From Paracoccaceae bacterium (GTDB lineage: Bacteria; Pseudomonadota; Alphaproteobacteria; Rhodobacterales; Rhodobacteraceae): a stretch of DNA of 44,763 bases. The position numbers were made by a program, and so were the translations under genes. Position 1 is the first letter of the stretch. Each line of letters begins with the position of its first letter. Below, piece by piece: positions 15,097 through 23,945 of the stretch. The DNA lies in assembly GCA_028284705.1 (NCBI GenBank), contig JANQRE010000035.1, forward strand, positions 1 to 44,763. The letters are read 5' to 3'. Below the pieces are notes generated by a model, which saw only the letters and a list, made by a program, of their open reading frames with translations, was not told where the DNA came from and made no database searches.

Positions 15097-16704
15097 ATGG
15101 AAAGCCTCGCCGCCGATCTGCGCCAGATGCAGCGCACGCCTTTGTATGACAGTCACGTGGCACTTCTCAGACGGCACGGGGTCGAGAAAACCTTCGCCGC
15201 CAAGGAGATGGTGGCAGAGGTCGGCGATCCGATCACGGATTTCATCTACGTGCTCGAGGGCGAGATCGAGGTGATCAACCCCTACACCCGCGAACGTGCT
15301 CTGGAATTCGGCCTCGGGCCCACGCAGTTCATGGGGGAGATCGCCTTCCTCAATGGCGGTGTGAACGCAATCCCGACGCGCGCAGCGGTCGAGACCCGTG
15401 TGCTCGCTGTGCCGCGGGAGGTGATGCTGCGGCTGATGAGCGAGACGCCGGAGATGTCGGACATCATCATCTCCGTCTTTGCGGCCCGGCGGCGTCGACA
15501 GATCGAGGATCAGGACAGTTCCCTGAAATTGATCGGTATGGACCGCGACCGCACCATCCGCCGGATTGCGAGTTTCGCCGCGGCGAACAAAATCCCATTC
15601 CAGGGCATCGATCTGGATGGCCCTGTGCCCGAGGGTTGGGGCGAGACCTGTGATCTGACCGGCCATCAACCCGCCGTTGTTTTCGGCGCGGATCAGGTGA
15701 TCGAGGACCCGACACCTGCGAAGATTGCGCGCCTCCTTGGCCTCGATATGGCGGTCAATGAGGATGAGGTGTTCGACGTGCTGATCGTCGGCGGCGGTCC
15801 GGCGGGCGTCGCTGCTGCGGTCTATGCCGGGGCCGAGGGGCTTTCGGCACTGGTGGTCGAGGACAACGCCATTGGCGGACAGGCCGGTACCTCCAGCCGG
15901 ATCGAAAACTACATGGGCTTCCCCACGGGTATTTCAGGCGCCGACCTGGTCTGGCGCGGTGAAATTCAGGCGATGAAGTTTGGCACCAAATTTGCCATGC
16001 CGCGCCGGGTCACCACGCTGGAGAAACGCGAGGATGGCCTGTTCTGCGCCACGCTCGATGATGGTGCGGAGGTCTGCGCCAAGGCCGTGGTCGTCGCCAC
16101 CGGTGTGCAATACCGCCGCTTGCCGCTCGACCGGCTGGAAGAGTTCGAAGGTGCCGGGGTCTACTACGCTGCCACGGATATGGAGGCGCGGTTCTGCAAG
16201 GGTTCCGAGGTCGTCATCATCGGCGGTGGCAATTCAGCGGGGCAAGCGGCGATGTATCTCTGCCGGACCGCGAAACACGTGCATGTGCTGGTCCGGGGCA
16301 ACAGCCTAGCCAGTTCCATGTCCGACTACCTGCTCAGTCGCCTTGAGGCCGATCCTGCGATCACGATCCACTACAAGACCCAGGTGACCGAATTGCAGGG
16401 CGACGAGAGCCTCGACAAGGTGATCATTCGCGACAGCAATGCCGGGCAGGATTGGACGGTGAACGCGAAGGCGGTGTTCATCATGGTCGGTGCCGCGCCG
16501 AACACCGACTGGCTGTCGGGCCTCGTAAAGCTGGACGAGGGAGGCTTTGTGATCACCGGCGATGGCAGCGCCTATGCGACCTCACATCCCGGAATATTCG
16601 CCGTCGGTGATGTGCGCTCCGGCTCGGTGAAGCGCGTCGCCTCCGCCGTCGGAGAGGGGTCCGTGGTGATCTCGAAAGTCTGGGACCACGTCAACGCGTC
16701 ATGA
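15097..16704 (+). CDS. Cyclic-nucleotide-binding domain fused to a thioredoxin-reductase-like FAD oxidoreductase lacking CxxC, 535 aa
   Basis: It starts 6 nt after the ycjF-type stop, so it is probably in the same operon. Residues about 20-150 are a cNMP-binding fold (FIYVLEGEIEVI, then the cassette FMGEIAFLNGGVNAIPTRAAV). A linker leads to a pyridine-nucleotide disulfide oxidoreductase half with FAD motif VLIVGGGPAGVAAAVYAG, GGQAGTSSRIENYMGFPTGI, a second GGGNSAGQAA nucleotide loop and HPGIFAVGDVRSGSVKRVA. Where thioredoxin reductases have the redox CATC, this protein reads AATD (358-361). It therefore cannot reduce thioredoxin by the usual route. A cNMP-gated ferredoxin/flavodoxin or other reductase role is possible, but the electron acceptor is unknown. 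The 3' end overlaps the convergent monooxygenase by 14 bp. Confidence 0.88.
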   Translation: MESLAADLRQMQRTPLYDSHVALLRRHGVEKTFAAKEMVAEVGDPITDFIYVLEGEIEVINPYTRERALEFGLGPTQFMGEIAFLNGGVNAIPTRAAVETRVLAVPREVMLRLMSETPEMSDIIISVFAARRRRQIEDQDSSLKLIGMDRDRTIRRIASFAAANKIPFQGIDLDGPVPEGWGETCDLTGHQPAVVFGADQVIEDPTPAKIARLLGLDMAVNEDEVFDVLIVGGGPAGVAAAVYAGAEGLSALVVEDNAIGGQAGTSSRIENYMGFPTGISGADLVWRGEIQAMKFGTKFAMPRRVTTLEKREDGLFCATLDDGAEVCAKAVVVATGVQYRRLPLDRLEEFEGAGVYYAATDMEARFCKGSEVVIIGGGNSAGQAAMYLCRTAKHVHVLVRGNSLASSMSDYLLSRLEADPAITIHYKTQVTELQGDESLDKVIIRDSNAGQDWTVNAKAVFIMVGAAPNTDWLSGLVKLDEGGFVITGDGSAYATSHPGIFAVGDVRSGSVKRVASAVGEGSVVISKVWDHVNAS

Positions 16705-17857
16705 GCGACCCCAAGGGCGGGATCATGTCGCCGCAAACCAGCCGCGTCAGCACGCGCGGGATCGGTGCGATTTGCGACACCGGGAACAACAGACGATCCC
16801 GCAACACCGGCAGCAGCCGCGAATCTGACTGATATTGCGGCGTGAACGCCCAAGAGAAGGCCTGATAGATGCGCACATGCCAGCGGCGGGCAGCGGCATA
16901 GTGCGGCAACGCCTCATCCAACGGTGCAAGGCGCAAGGCCAGTTGCAAGGCCCGCGCATCCAGAAGTGCCATATTCGCCCCCTGACCCAGCTGCGGGCTC
17001 GCCTTGTGGGCACTGTCCCCGATGATCGCCAAACGCTCGGCATAGGGTTTGCGCAAAGTGCCGTGAGAATAGCGGGCCATGGTCATCTGGCCGTGATCGG
17101 TGATGGTTTCTAGAAACGGTGCGAAGGCGGGCCACAGCCCTTCGGCCTCCGCCTTCCAATCGGCAAGGGGCGTTTTGAGCCAGTCCTCATGTCCCTCCGC
17201 GGGCAGGGACCAGAAGATCGCCGTTTGCTGCCCCTTGCGCCGAGGCACAGACCCAATGGGCAGGACGCCCGTCATGCGATCAGCGCGGCGGTAAGCTTGG
17301 CGCAACTCGTCCATCGGCAGGTCGGTTTCCGGCCAGGGCACCGTGCCCCAGATGGCCCCATAGGGCAGAGGTCGGGCGCGGATCGGTGAGAGATCAGAGC
17401 CTGCACCGCTGGCGTCAACGAGCAGATCATGGGTCGCGGTGTGCATGCCCTCAAAGAGGACTCTCCCGGCATCGACGTTCAGCGCGCGGTGGCTCTGTTT
17501 CAACGTCACCCCGGCCTTGCGGGCCGCTTTCAGAAGCAGATTGAAGAGGCTCGCCCGATGGATCGCCAACCCATGGCGCGGTGCGTAGAGCACATCAAGA
17601 ACGGGGCGTCCGCTCTCCGCCTCATGTCCCGCCATACGCGAAATCTGGGCGCCAACCGCGTCGGCATCAGCGGCAACTCCGATGGCACCGAGGACGTCCT
17701 GCCCCACCGGCTGGATGACCAGACCGGAGCCCACAGGCCTTGGCGTCTCAAACTGATCGTAAAGCGTGATCTGATGCCCGTCCTGCGCCAGAAGCGCACC
17801 GGCGGCGAGGCCACCGATCCCGGCGCCTATGATGCCAATGTCCAAACTCGGCTGCAT
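16691..17857 (-). CDS. FAD-dependent monooxygenase, UbiH/salicylate-hydroxylase-like, 388 aa
   Basis: The N-terminal DIGIIGAGIGGLAAGALLAQDG is the FAD dinucleotide motif. VGSGLVIQPVGQDVLGAIGV matches flavoprotein monooxygenases that hydroxylate aromatic compounds, as does GDSAHKASPQLGQGANMALLDA, the GD motif that contacts the flavin ribityl chain. The substrate is not evident; no aromatic-degradation genes are nearby. It is a single gene, convergent with the cNMP-reductase fusion and overlapping it by 14 bp. No terminator is seen between them. Confidence 0.87.
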   Translation of the reverse strand: MQPSLDIGIIGAGIGGLAAGALLAQDGHQITLYDQFETPRPVGSGLVIQPVGQDVLGAIGVAADADAVGAQISRMAGHEAESGRPVLDVLYAPRHGLAIHRASLFNLLLKAARKAGVTLKQSHRALNVDAGRVLFEGMHTATHDLLVDASGAGSDLSPIRARPLPYGAIWGTVPWPETDLPMDELRQAYRRADRMTGVLPIGSVPRRKGQQTAIFWSLPAEGHEDWLKTPLADWKAEAEGLWPAFAPFLETITDHGQMTMARYSHGTLRKPYAERLAIIGDSAHKASPQLGQGANMALLDARALQLALRLAPLDEALPHYAAARRWHVRIYQAFSWAFTPQYQSDSRLLPVLRDRLLFPVSQIAPIPRVLTRLVCGDMIPPLGSLMTR

Positions 17858-18015
17858 GACCGCTCAGCTAAATCATGGCTCGAAGCTTCGAAAGTAGCGC
17901 AGATGTCGCGGGGAGGTCCGTGGTCGTACCACAAGTGCCTCTGGACCGGGCGGAATGACGCGGCTATAGCTGCCGCCATGATGACTGGCCTGATCCGCAT
18001 TATTCGAATTATATC

Positions 18016-18044
18016 CCCGGCGCTCTGACTGATGAGACGCCGGG
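18016..18044 (+). other. Hairpin in the ileS leader
   Basis: CCCGGCG (18016-18022) pairs perfectly with CGCCGGG (18038-18044), with an inner CTC/GAG extension, about 65 nt before the ileS start. The loop holds CTGATGA, but the rest of a hammerhead core is missing. It could be a leader structure or a terminator of upstream readthrough. I see no known riboswitch. Confidence 0.35.
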
Positions 18045-18109
18045 CCAAGGTGCATGCCGTTCCGCGCGCCGCCCCCTCCTGACGAATTTGACGCATAAAG
18101 GACGCCAAG

Positions 18110-21091
18110 ATGTGCGCCGACACGCCCGAGACGAAACTCGACTACAAAGACACGCTGAACCTGCCGCAGACCGATTTCCCGATGCGGGCGGGCCTGCCGA
18201 AACGTGAGCCAGAGTGGCTGGCCCGGTGGGAGAAGATCGGCGTCTATGATCGCCTACGCGAGAAAGAGGGCCGGGAGCCTTTCACGCTGCATGACGGACC
18301 GCCTTATGCCAACGGGCATCTGCACATTGGCCATGCGCTGAACAAGACGATCAAGGACATCATCGTGCGCTCGCATCAGATGATGGGCCACGACTCGCGC
18401 TACATCCCCGGCTGGGATTGTCACGGGTTGCCGATTGAGTGGAAGATCGAGGAGAAATACCGCCACAAAGGCCGCGACAAGGATGCGGTGGATGTGGTGG
18501 AGTTCCGTCAGGAATGTCGCGAATTCGCGAGCGGCTGGGTCGATATCCAGCGGGAGGAGTTCAAACGGCTGGGCGTCACCGGCAATTGGGACGATCCCTA
18601 TCTGACGATGGATTTCCACGCTGAGCGGGTGATCGCGGAAGAGTTTCAGAAATTCCTGATGAACGGCACGCTCTATCAGGGTTCAAAACCTGTAATGTGG
18701 TCGCCAGTCGAGAAGACCGCGTTGGCTGAGGCGGAGGTCGAATATCACGACCGCCAGACCGATGCGATCTGGGTGAAATTCCGGGTCAAGGGCATCTCGG
18801 GCACCGACGCATTGACCGACTATCTGGTCGAGCGCTTCGGGGCGGACCATTACGGCGGCGAGGTGCAGCGCATCGCACGGGATTTCGCCAGCGCCTCTGT
18901 CGTGATCTGGACAACCACCCCCTGGACGATCCCGCAAAACCGTGCCGTCGCTTATAACCCCGACATCGCTTATGGCCTCTACGAAGTGCTTGAGACACCC
19001 GAGGAATGCTGGGCGCGCGCGGGTGAAAAATATGTCGTCGCCGACAGTCTCGCCGAGAGCATCATGGCGCAGGCGCGCCTGTTGCCGGGCCAGTTCAAGC
19101 GGGTCCGCGAAGTCTCCCCAGTTCTTCTCGACTGCCTGACCTTGGCGCATCCTTTTGCGACCACTGAGCACGCCGGCGATGAATGGGCCTATGATGTGCC
19201 GATGCTGCCCGGGAGCCATGTAACCGAGGATGCCGGGACGGGTTTTGTGCACACAGCGCCGAGCCATGGTGATGATGACTACGCGCTGGGTGTGAAGCAC
19301 GGGCTCGAGATGACCTACAATATCCTCGATGATAGCTCCTTCCGCGAGGATTTGCCGTTCTTCGGCGGTCAGGCGATCCTGAAACCCAATGGTAAGCCGG
19401 GTGGTGCCAACAAGGCGGTGATGGAAAAGCTCGTGGAGAGCAACATGATGCTTGCCCGCCAGCGCATCACCATCTCGGACGCGCATTCCTGGCGCTCGAA
19501 GGCGCCGGTGATCCGGCTGAACCGCCCGCAATGGTTTGCTGCCATCGACAAAGAAGTTGGTGATGGCCAGGACCAGTTCGGCAAAACGATCCGGCAGCGG
19601 GCGCTGACCGAGATCGACAATGTGAAATGGACGCCGAAATCCGGGCGCAATCGCCTCCATTCGATGATGGAAGCGCGGCCTGATTGGGTGCTGTCGCGTC
19701 AACGCGCCTGGGGTGTGCCGCTGACGGTGTTCACTAAGAAGGACACGGCGCATGATGCCGATGACTATCTGCTGCGCAATGAAGAGGTGAATGCACGCAT
19801 CCTCGAGGCCTTTGAGGCCGAGGGCGCCGATGCGTGGTACAAGGAGGGCGCGAAGGAGCGGTTCCTATCCGGTATCGTGAACCCTGACGAGTATGATCAG
19901 GTGATGGACATTTTGGATGTCTGGTTCGACTCTGGGTCGACCCACGCCTTTACCCTGCGTGACCGCGAGGACGGCACCGAGGACGGCATTGCCGATGTCT
20001 ACATGGAAGGCACGGACCAGCACCGCGGCTGGTTCCATTCTTCGCTCTTGCAATCTGTCGGAACCACGGGGCGGGCACCTTATCGCAACGTTGTGACCCA
20101 CGGCTTCACGCTGGATGAGAAGGGCATGAAGATGTCCAAATCGCTCGGCAACACCATCGTGCCCGATGAGGTGGTCAAGCAATATGGAGCGGATATCTTG
20201 CGGCTTTGGGTGGCGCAGACGGATTACACTGCTGATCAGCGGATCGGGCCGGAAATCCTGAAAGGGGTGGCGGACAGCTACCGGCGGTTGCGCAACACGA
20301 TGCGCTTCATGCTCGGCTCTCTGTCGGCCTTTACCGAAGCGGATCGCGTGGAGCCTGCGGACATGCCGGAGCTGGAGCGCTGGGTGCTGCATCGGTTGAG
20401 CGAACTGGACGAACAGGTGCGGGATGGCTATGCGAAGTTCGATTTCCAGGGCGTGTTCCAGGCGATCTTCAACTTTGCGACGGTGGAGTTGTCGGCCTTC
20501 TATTTCGACATTCGCAAGGACGCTTTGTACTGCGATGGAGATACGGCCCGCCGCCGGGCGGCGCGAACTGTCCTCGACATCCTGTTCCACCGACTGACGA
20601 CTTGGCTTGCCCCGATCCTCGTCTTCACTTGCGAAGAGGTCTGGTTGGAGCGCTTCCCAGGGGACGAAAGCTCGGTGCATCTGGTCGACATGCCCGAAAC
20701 GCCCGCCGCGTGGCGCGATGCCGAACTCGCCCAGAAATGGTCGACGGTGCGCCGGGTGCGCCGGGTGGTCACCGGGGCGCTGGAAGTGCAGCGTTCGGAG
20801 AAGGTGATCGGCTCGTCGCTGGAAGCGGCGCCCGTGGTCTATGTCTTCGAGGCGGTGGCAGAGGTGCTCAAAACAGTGGCATTTGATGATTTATGCATCA
20901 CATCCGCTATTGAGGTCTCAACGGGAGCGCCTCCTGCGGAGGCGTTTGCCCTCGACGATGTCGAGGGGGTCGCCGTGGTCTTCGCTAAGGCCAAAGGCGA
21001 GAAATGCCAGCGCTGCTGGAAGATCCTGCCGGATGTCGGCAGCCATGCCCATCCCGGGGTCTGCGAGCGCTGCAATGTGGCGCTTGGTTGA
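18110..21091 (+). CDS. ileS: Isoleucyl-tRNA synthetase, 993 aa
   Basis: Class I synthetase signatures are clear: HLHIGHALN (HIGH, 72-75) and KMSKS (674-678). Between them lies the CP1 editing domain with WTTTPWTIPQN and the Asp-containing GTGFVHTAPSHGDDDY. The C-terminus carries a zinc finger of the form CxxC...CxxC (KCQRCWK near 965, VCERC near 987). It charges tRNA-Ile and hydrolyses Val-tRNA-Ile, in the cytoplasm. AAAGGA precedes the ATG at 18110 by about 9 nt. The length is slightly over that of typical bacterial enzymes, as usual in alphaproteobacteria. Confidence 0.98.
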   Translation: MCADTPETKLDYKDTLNLPQTDFPMRAGLPKREPEWLARWEKIGVYDRLREKEGREPFTLHDGPPYANGHLHIGHALNKTIKDIIVRSHQMMGHDSRYIPGWDCHGLPIEWKIEEKYRHKGRDKDAVDVVEFRQECREFASGWVDIQREEFKRLGVTGNWDDPYLTMDFHAERVIAEEFQKFLMNGTLYQGSKPVMWSPVEKTALAEAEVEYHDRQTDAIWVKFRVKGISGTDALTDYLVERFGADHYGGEVQRIARDFASASVVIWTTTPWTIPQNRAVAYNPDIAYGLYEVLETPEECWARAGEKYVVADSLAESIMAQARLLPGQFKRVREVSPVLLDCLTLAHPFATTEHAGDEWAYDVPMLPGSHVTEDAGTGFVHTAPSHGDDDYALGVKHGLEMTYNILDDSSFREDLPFFGGQAILKPNGKPGGANKAVMEKLVESNMMLARQRITISDAHSWRSKAPVIRLNRPQWFAAIDKEVGDGQDQFGKTIRQRALTEIDNVKWTPKSGRNRLHSMMEARPDWVLSRQRAWGVPLTVFTKKDTAHDADDYLLRNEEVNARILEAFEAEGADAWYKEGAKERFLSGIVNPDEYDQVMDILDVWFDSGSTHAFTLRDREDGTEDGIADVYMEGTDQHRGWFHSSLLQSVGTTGRAPYRNVVTHGFTLDEKGMKMSKSLGNTIVPDEVVKQYGADILRLWVAQTDYTADQRIGPEILKGVADSYRRLRNTMRFMLGSLSAFTEADRVEPADMPELERWVLHRLSELDEQVRDGYAKFDFQGVFQAIFNFATVELSAFYFDIRKDALYCDGDTARRRAARTVLDILFHRLTTWLAPILVFTCEEVWLERFPGDESSVHLVDMPETPAAWRDAELAQKWSTVRRVRRVVTGALEVQRSEKVIGSSLEAAPVVYVFEAVAEVLKTVAFDDLCITSAIEVSTGAPPAEAFALDDVEGVAVVFAKAKGEKCQRCWKILPDVGSHAHPGVCERCNVALG

Positions 21092-21159
21092 GCGGCGCGC
21101 TTATCGCACCCTTTCGTGCCCACCTTGCCAGAACCTCCTTTGACTGCGATTTTGGAGCC

Positions 21160-21615
21160 ATGGCGCACACAGAGATCGAGACGCAATTCGGCTGGCTTCG
21201 GGTGACCGAGGACGACGGCGCGATCACTCGGCTGGACTGGGGACGTGGCGCATCCAAGGAGCCGTCAGAGCTGCTGCGGGAGGCGAAGCGCCAACTCGCG
21301 GCCTATGATGCAGGCGAACTGGAGGAGTTCGATTTGCCGCTGCAGGTCGAAGGCTCGCAGCTTCAGCGTGATGTCTGTGACGCGATGCTGGCGATCCCCT
21401 TTGGCTACACGCGTACCTATGGCGAGATCGCCACTGATCTGGGTGTCCCGGCCCAAGCCATCGGCCAAGCCTGCGGAGGAAATCCGATCCCGATCATCAT
21501 CCCCTGCCACCGCGTGATGGGCGCCAAAGGTCTGACCGGGTTTTCCGGCGCCGGTGGTGTTGAAACGAAAGTGGCGCTCCTCCGCCATGAAGGCGCAGCC
21601 TCCATGCTGATCTGA
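21160..21615 (+). CDS. ogt: Methylated-DNA-[protein]-cysteine S-methyltransferase, 151 aa
   Basis: The catalytic block IIIPCHRVMGAKGLTGFSG has acceptor Cys116. The helix-turn-helix part FQ-like QLQRDVCDAMLAIPFGYTRTYGEIA has the Arg/Tyr residues that flip out the damaged base. It repairs O6-alkylguanine by irreversible self-alkylation. The ATG at 21160 has GGAG a few bases upstream; the frame is open further back but overlaps ileS. At 151 residues it has a short N-terminal domain, closer to the Ogt than the Ada type. It lies 68 nt after ileS and may share its transcript. Confidence 0.93.
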   Translation: MAHTEIETQFGWLRVTEDDGAITRLDWGRGASKEPSELLREAKRQLAAYDAGELEEFDLPLQVEGSQLQRDVCDAMLAIPFGYTRTYGEIATDLGVPAQAIGQACGGNPIPIIIPCHRVMGAKGLTGFSGAGGVETKVALLRHEGAASMLI

Positions 21616-21675
21616 GGGTTTTCAATCGGCCTGCGTTCTGACACCTTGCATCTGATCACCAACGGGGGACGTGCC

Positions 21676-23118
21676 GTGAAACTTCGCTCTGCCATTGCCG
21701 CGCTCGCGGTGTCGAGTTTGCCTGCGGTCGCGGACCCTATCGAGTTCCGCTATGGGTTCGACGTCTATAGCGACCGATCCACGACGCTTGACGGGATGAA
21801 TTCGGTTTCCGCGTTGGTGGAAGTGGCACCGGGTCTGAGCTTCGGACCGGCTCTCTATTCCGCCGTTCTCGGCGATGCGGGCGGGCTCTTTATCGGCGGT
21901 TTCGAGCTTTTGAAACGCGTGCCGCTGAATGACAGAACCCGGCTCGAATTCGGCGGTTTCATCGGTGGCGGCGGTGGAGCCGGGCTGATCCCCGGGGATG
22001 GTCTGATGACCCGCGCCTATGTCGGCCTGGAACGGCAAGTGGGCCGCGGGTTTGCCGCCCATCTTGGGGTGTCCTATACCGATATCACCGGATCGCCGGT
22101 CTCCTCGCCAGCCTTGAGTTTCGGGATCACGCGGCAGGTGGATTTCGCCTATTCTCTGGGTCCGAATGTGGATCGACCAAACTCGGGGCGCGTGCTGCGG
22201 GCCTTCAAGCCGCTGGTCAAACAGTTCCGACCGCAAAGCAGTCTTCAGCGTTCCGGGACACCCTTGCGGACGATGACGCTCGTCGGGGCTGAGGCCACAT
22301 TTGCGAGCGGGCCAGAGGCGCGAAATGAGACATTCATACAAATGTCCGGTGCGGTTGCCGGCGATGGTGAGGGATATGCCGATTTTCAACTCGGTTATCG
22401 CTGGCTGACGCGCCCTGATGGGTTTCGCGCCTTCGCAGAAGTTGCCGGTGGGTTCGGCGGTGGCGGAGATGTGGATACCGGTGGTGGTTTGATTGCATCC
22501 GCCGGGGCCGGGATCGCCTTTCCGATCAGCAAAAGCCTGGAGGTGGAAGCCGGGGCGCAGGTTACCCATGCGCTTGGCGGTGATTTCACGGCCGTTTCGC
22601 CCTTCGTGCGTGTGGCGCTGCGGTTCGGCAATAAGGGCGATGGAGGGCCTTATGGCGATGTGCGGCGCTGGCAGCAAACCGTGAGCTTGTCCTATCAAAG
22701 CCCCAATGCAGGCTTCCGAAAAGCCGGAGACCCCCGCACCGCGGCCCCGGTTCTGATCGAGACGGCACTCGATCTGTTCTTCACGGATCGGACATACGGC
22801 ATTTTCAGTGCGCAGACAGTCGCTTCGGGCGATGCGGGCGGCTACGCGGTTGGGCTGCTTGGGCTTGGATATGCCCAACCGATTGGTCAGTCGCGTTGGA
22901 CCGTGTCAGGTGAGTTGCATCTGGGTGCCGCAGGTGGCGGCGGTGTCGATACGGGCGGTGGTCTGGTCGGCGGGGGGCGGGTGGAACTCGACTATCGCGT
23001 GACCGATACGGTGTCACTTTCAGCGGGGGTCGGCACCCAGCGTTCGCTGCGTGGGGGTGGGGCGAAGCCGACGACCTTCCACCTCGGGTTCAAAGCGAAG
23101 TTCAACACCTATCACTGA
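21676..23118 (+). CDS. Predicted outer-membrane beta-barrel-like protein with internal repeats, 480 aa
   Basis: The GTG at 21676 has GGGGGA about 7 nt upstream and gives a clean signal peptide (KLRSAIAALAVSSLPAVA, then DPIEF). The mature chain alternates polar and aromatic/hydrophobic residues, as in beta-barrels. Three related units share a Gly-run hairpin followed by strands: EFGGFIGGGGGAG, EVAGGFGGGGDVDTGGGL and ELHLGAAGGGGVDTGGGL. The last two are the most alike. The protein ends in FHLGFKAKFNTYH, an amphipathic strand without the classical terminal Phe. I recognise no named family. Its stop interleaves with that of the convergent pcs gene (7-bp overlap). Confidence 0.75.
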   Translation: MKLRSAIAALAVSSLPAVADPIEFRYGFDVYSDRSTTLDGMNSVSALVEVAPGLSFGPALYSAVLGDAGGLFIGGFELLKRVPLNDRTRLEFGGFIGGGGGAGLIPGDGLMTRAYVGLERQVGRGFAAHLGVSYTDITGSPVSSPALSFGITRQVDFAYSLGPNVDRPNSGRVLRAFKPLVKQFRPQSSLQRSGTPLRTMTLVGAEATFASGPEARNETFIQMSGAVAGDGEGYADFQLGYRWLTRPDGFRAFAEVAGGFGGGGDVDTGGGLIASAGAGIAFPISKSLEVEAGAQVTHALGGDFTAVSPFVRVALRFGNKGDGGPYGDVRRWQQTVSLSYQSPNAGFRKAGDPRTAAPVLIETALDLFFTDRTYGIFSAQTVASGDAGGYAVGLLGLGYAQPIGQSRWTVSGELHLGAAGGGGVDTGGGLVGGGRVELDYRVTDTVSLSAGVGTQRSLRGGGAKPTTFHLGFKAKFNTYH

Positions 23119-23810
23119 GCGGATTTAGCCGGAAACGCCTGCTGCAGAATCCCGGCTGACATCAGGTATATCGACGTCACAACCAATCCCCATTGCGCCC
23201 AGCTTTGCGGATCGAAATCGACCCAGGCCGCCCAGCCAGCGAAGAACGTCCAGGCGAAGGCCATGGGCAGCGACACCGTGCGCCAGCGCTCGGTGCGCAC
23301 CGGGTGGATGAATTTCAGCGGTGTGAACATGGCGATGGCCAGCACGATGATCAGCGCCAGGATCACCCAGAAATTCGGGTTCAGCGCGAAGACCACAATG
23401 GCGACCATATTCCAGCAGGCCGGAAAGCCGGAGAAGGAATTATCCTTCGTTTTCATGCGGGTATCGGCCATGTATAGCGCGGACGTGAAAGTGATCACGA
23501 TGATCACGACCCAGGCCGTCCAGCCCTGAAAGAGGCCTGAGGAGAACATCGCAAAGGCCGGGATGAAGATGTAGGTCAGGTAGTCGACAATGGTGTCGAG
23601 AAGGACCCCATCGAACTCGCCCGCATTGGTCTTCACTTCGTATTTGCGGGCCAGCGGGCCGTCGATACCGTCGACGATGAACGCCACGACAAGCCAAAGA
23701 AACATCAGCGCCCATTTGCCTTCGATGGCGGCGAGCATGGCAAGCATCGCCCAAACTGCGCCAGTGGCCGTCAGGAAATGCACCGCTAGAGCTTTCTGGC
23801 GCAGTGTCAT
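23112..23810 (-). CDS. pcs: Phosphatidylcholine synthase (CDP-alcohol phosphatidyltransferase), 232 aa
   Basis: The sequence follows rhizobial Pcs closely: AVHFLTATGAVWAMLA, the CDP-alcohol motif VDGIDGPLARKY...FDGVLLDTIVDY, FSGFPACWNMV, and PLKFIHPVRTERWR. It has about eight membrane segments. It condenses CDP-diacylglycerol with choline to give phosphatidylcholine directly, in the inner membrane. The ATG at 23810 is chosen because the protein then starts MTLRQKALAVHFLT. The frame is open to 23927, but the added stretch would cross the P460 terminator. No strong SD is seen, so the start is only probable. Confidence 0.92.
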   Translation of the reverse strand: MTLRQKALAVHFLTATGAVWAMLAMLAAIEGKWALMFLWLVVAFIVDGIDGPLARKYEVKTNAGEFDGVLLDTIVDYLTYIFIPAFAMFSSGLFQGWTAWVVIIVITFTSALYMADTRMKTKDNSFSGFPACWNMVAIVVFALNPNFWVILALIIVLAIAMFTPLKFIHPVRTERWRTVSLPMAFAWTFFAGWAAWVDFDPQSWAQWGLVVTSIYLMSAGILQQAFPAKSAQ

Positions 23811-23882
23811 GGAACTGTCATGACCCAAAGCGCGCGTAGATGCAAAGCGAAAGGGAATTAAGGATGCAGGTTCATGGGTTTG

Positions 23883-23922
23883 CGCAAAAGAAACAGGCGC
23901 GCCTTGAGGGAAAGCGCGCCTG
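23883..23922 (-). terminator. Intrinsic terminator after the P460-like gene
   Basis: On the minus strand, 24 nt after the stop at 23946, a perfect 9-bp stem (CAGGCGCGC at 23922-23914 pairing with 23902-23894) with an 11-nt loop is followed by TTTCTTTT. This is a standard rho-independent layout. It separates the P460-like gene from pcs, which starts 73 nt further on. Confidence 0.8.
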
Positions 23923-23945
23923 ATCATGCGTGGAAGTCTGGCCTC

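Noticed and set aside
18023-18044. Hammerhead ribozyme in the ileS leader, because of a CTGATGA string
   Set aside because: The stem II and GAAA parts of the core are absent and the string sits in a hairpin loop.
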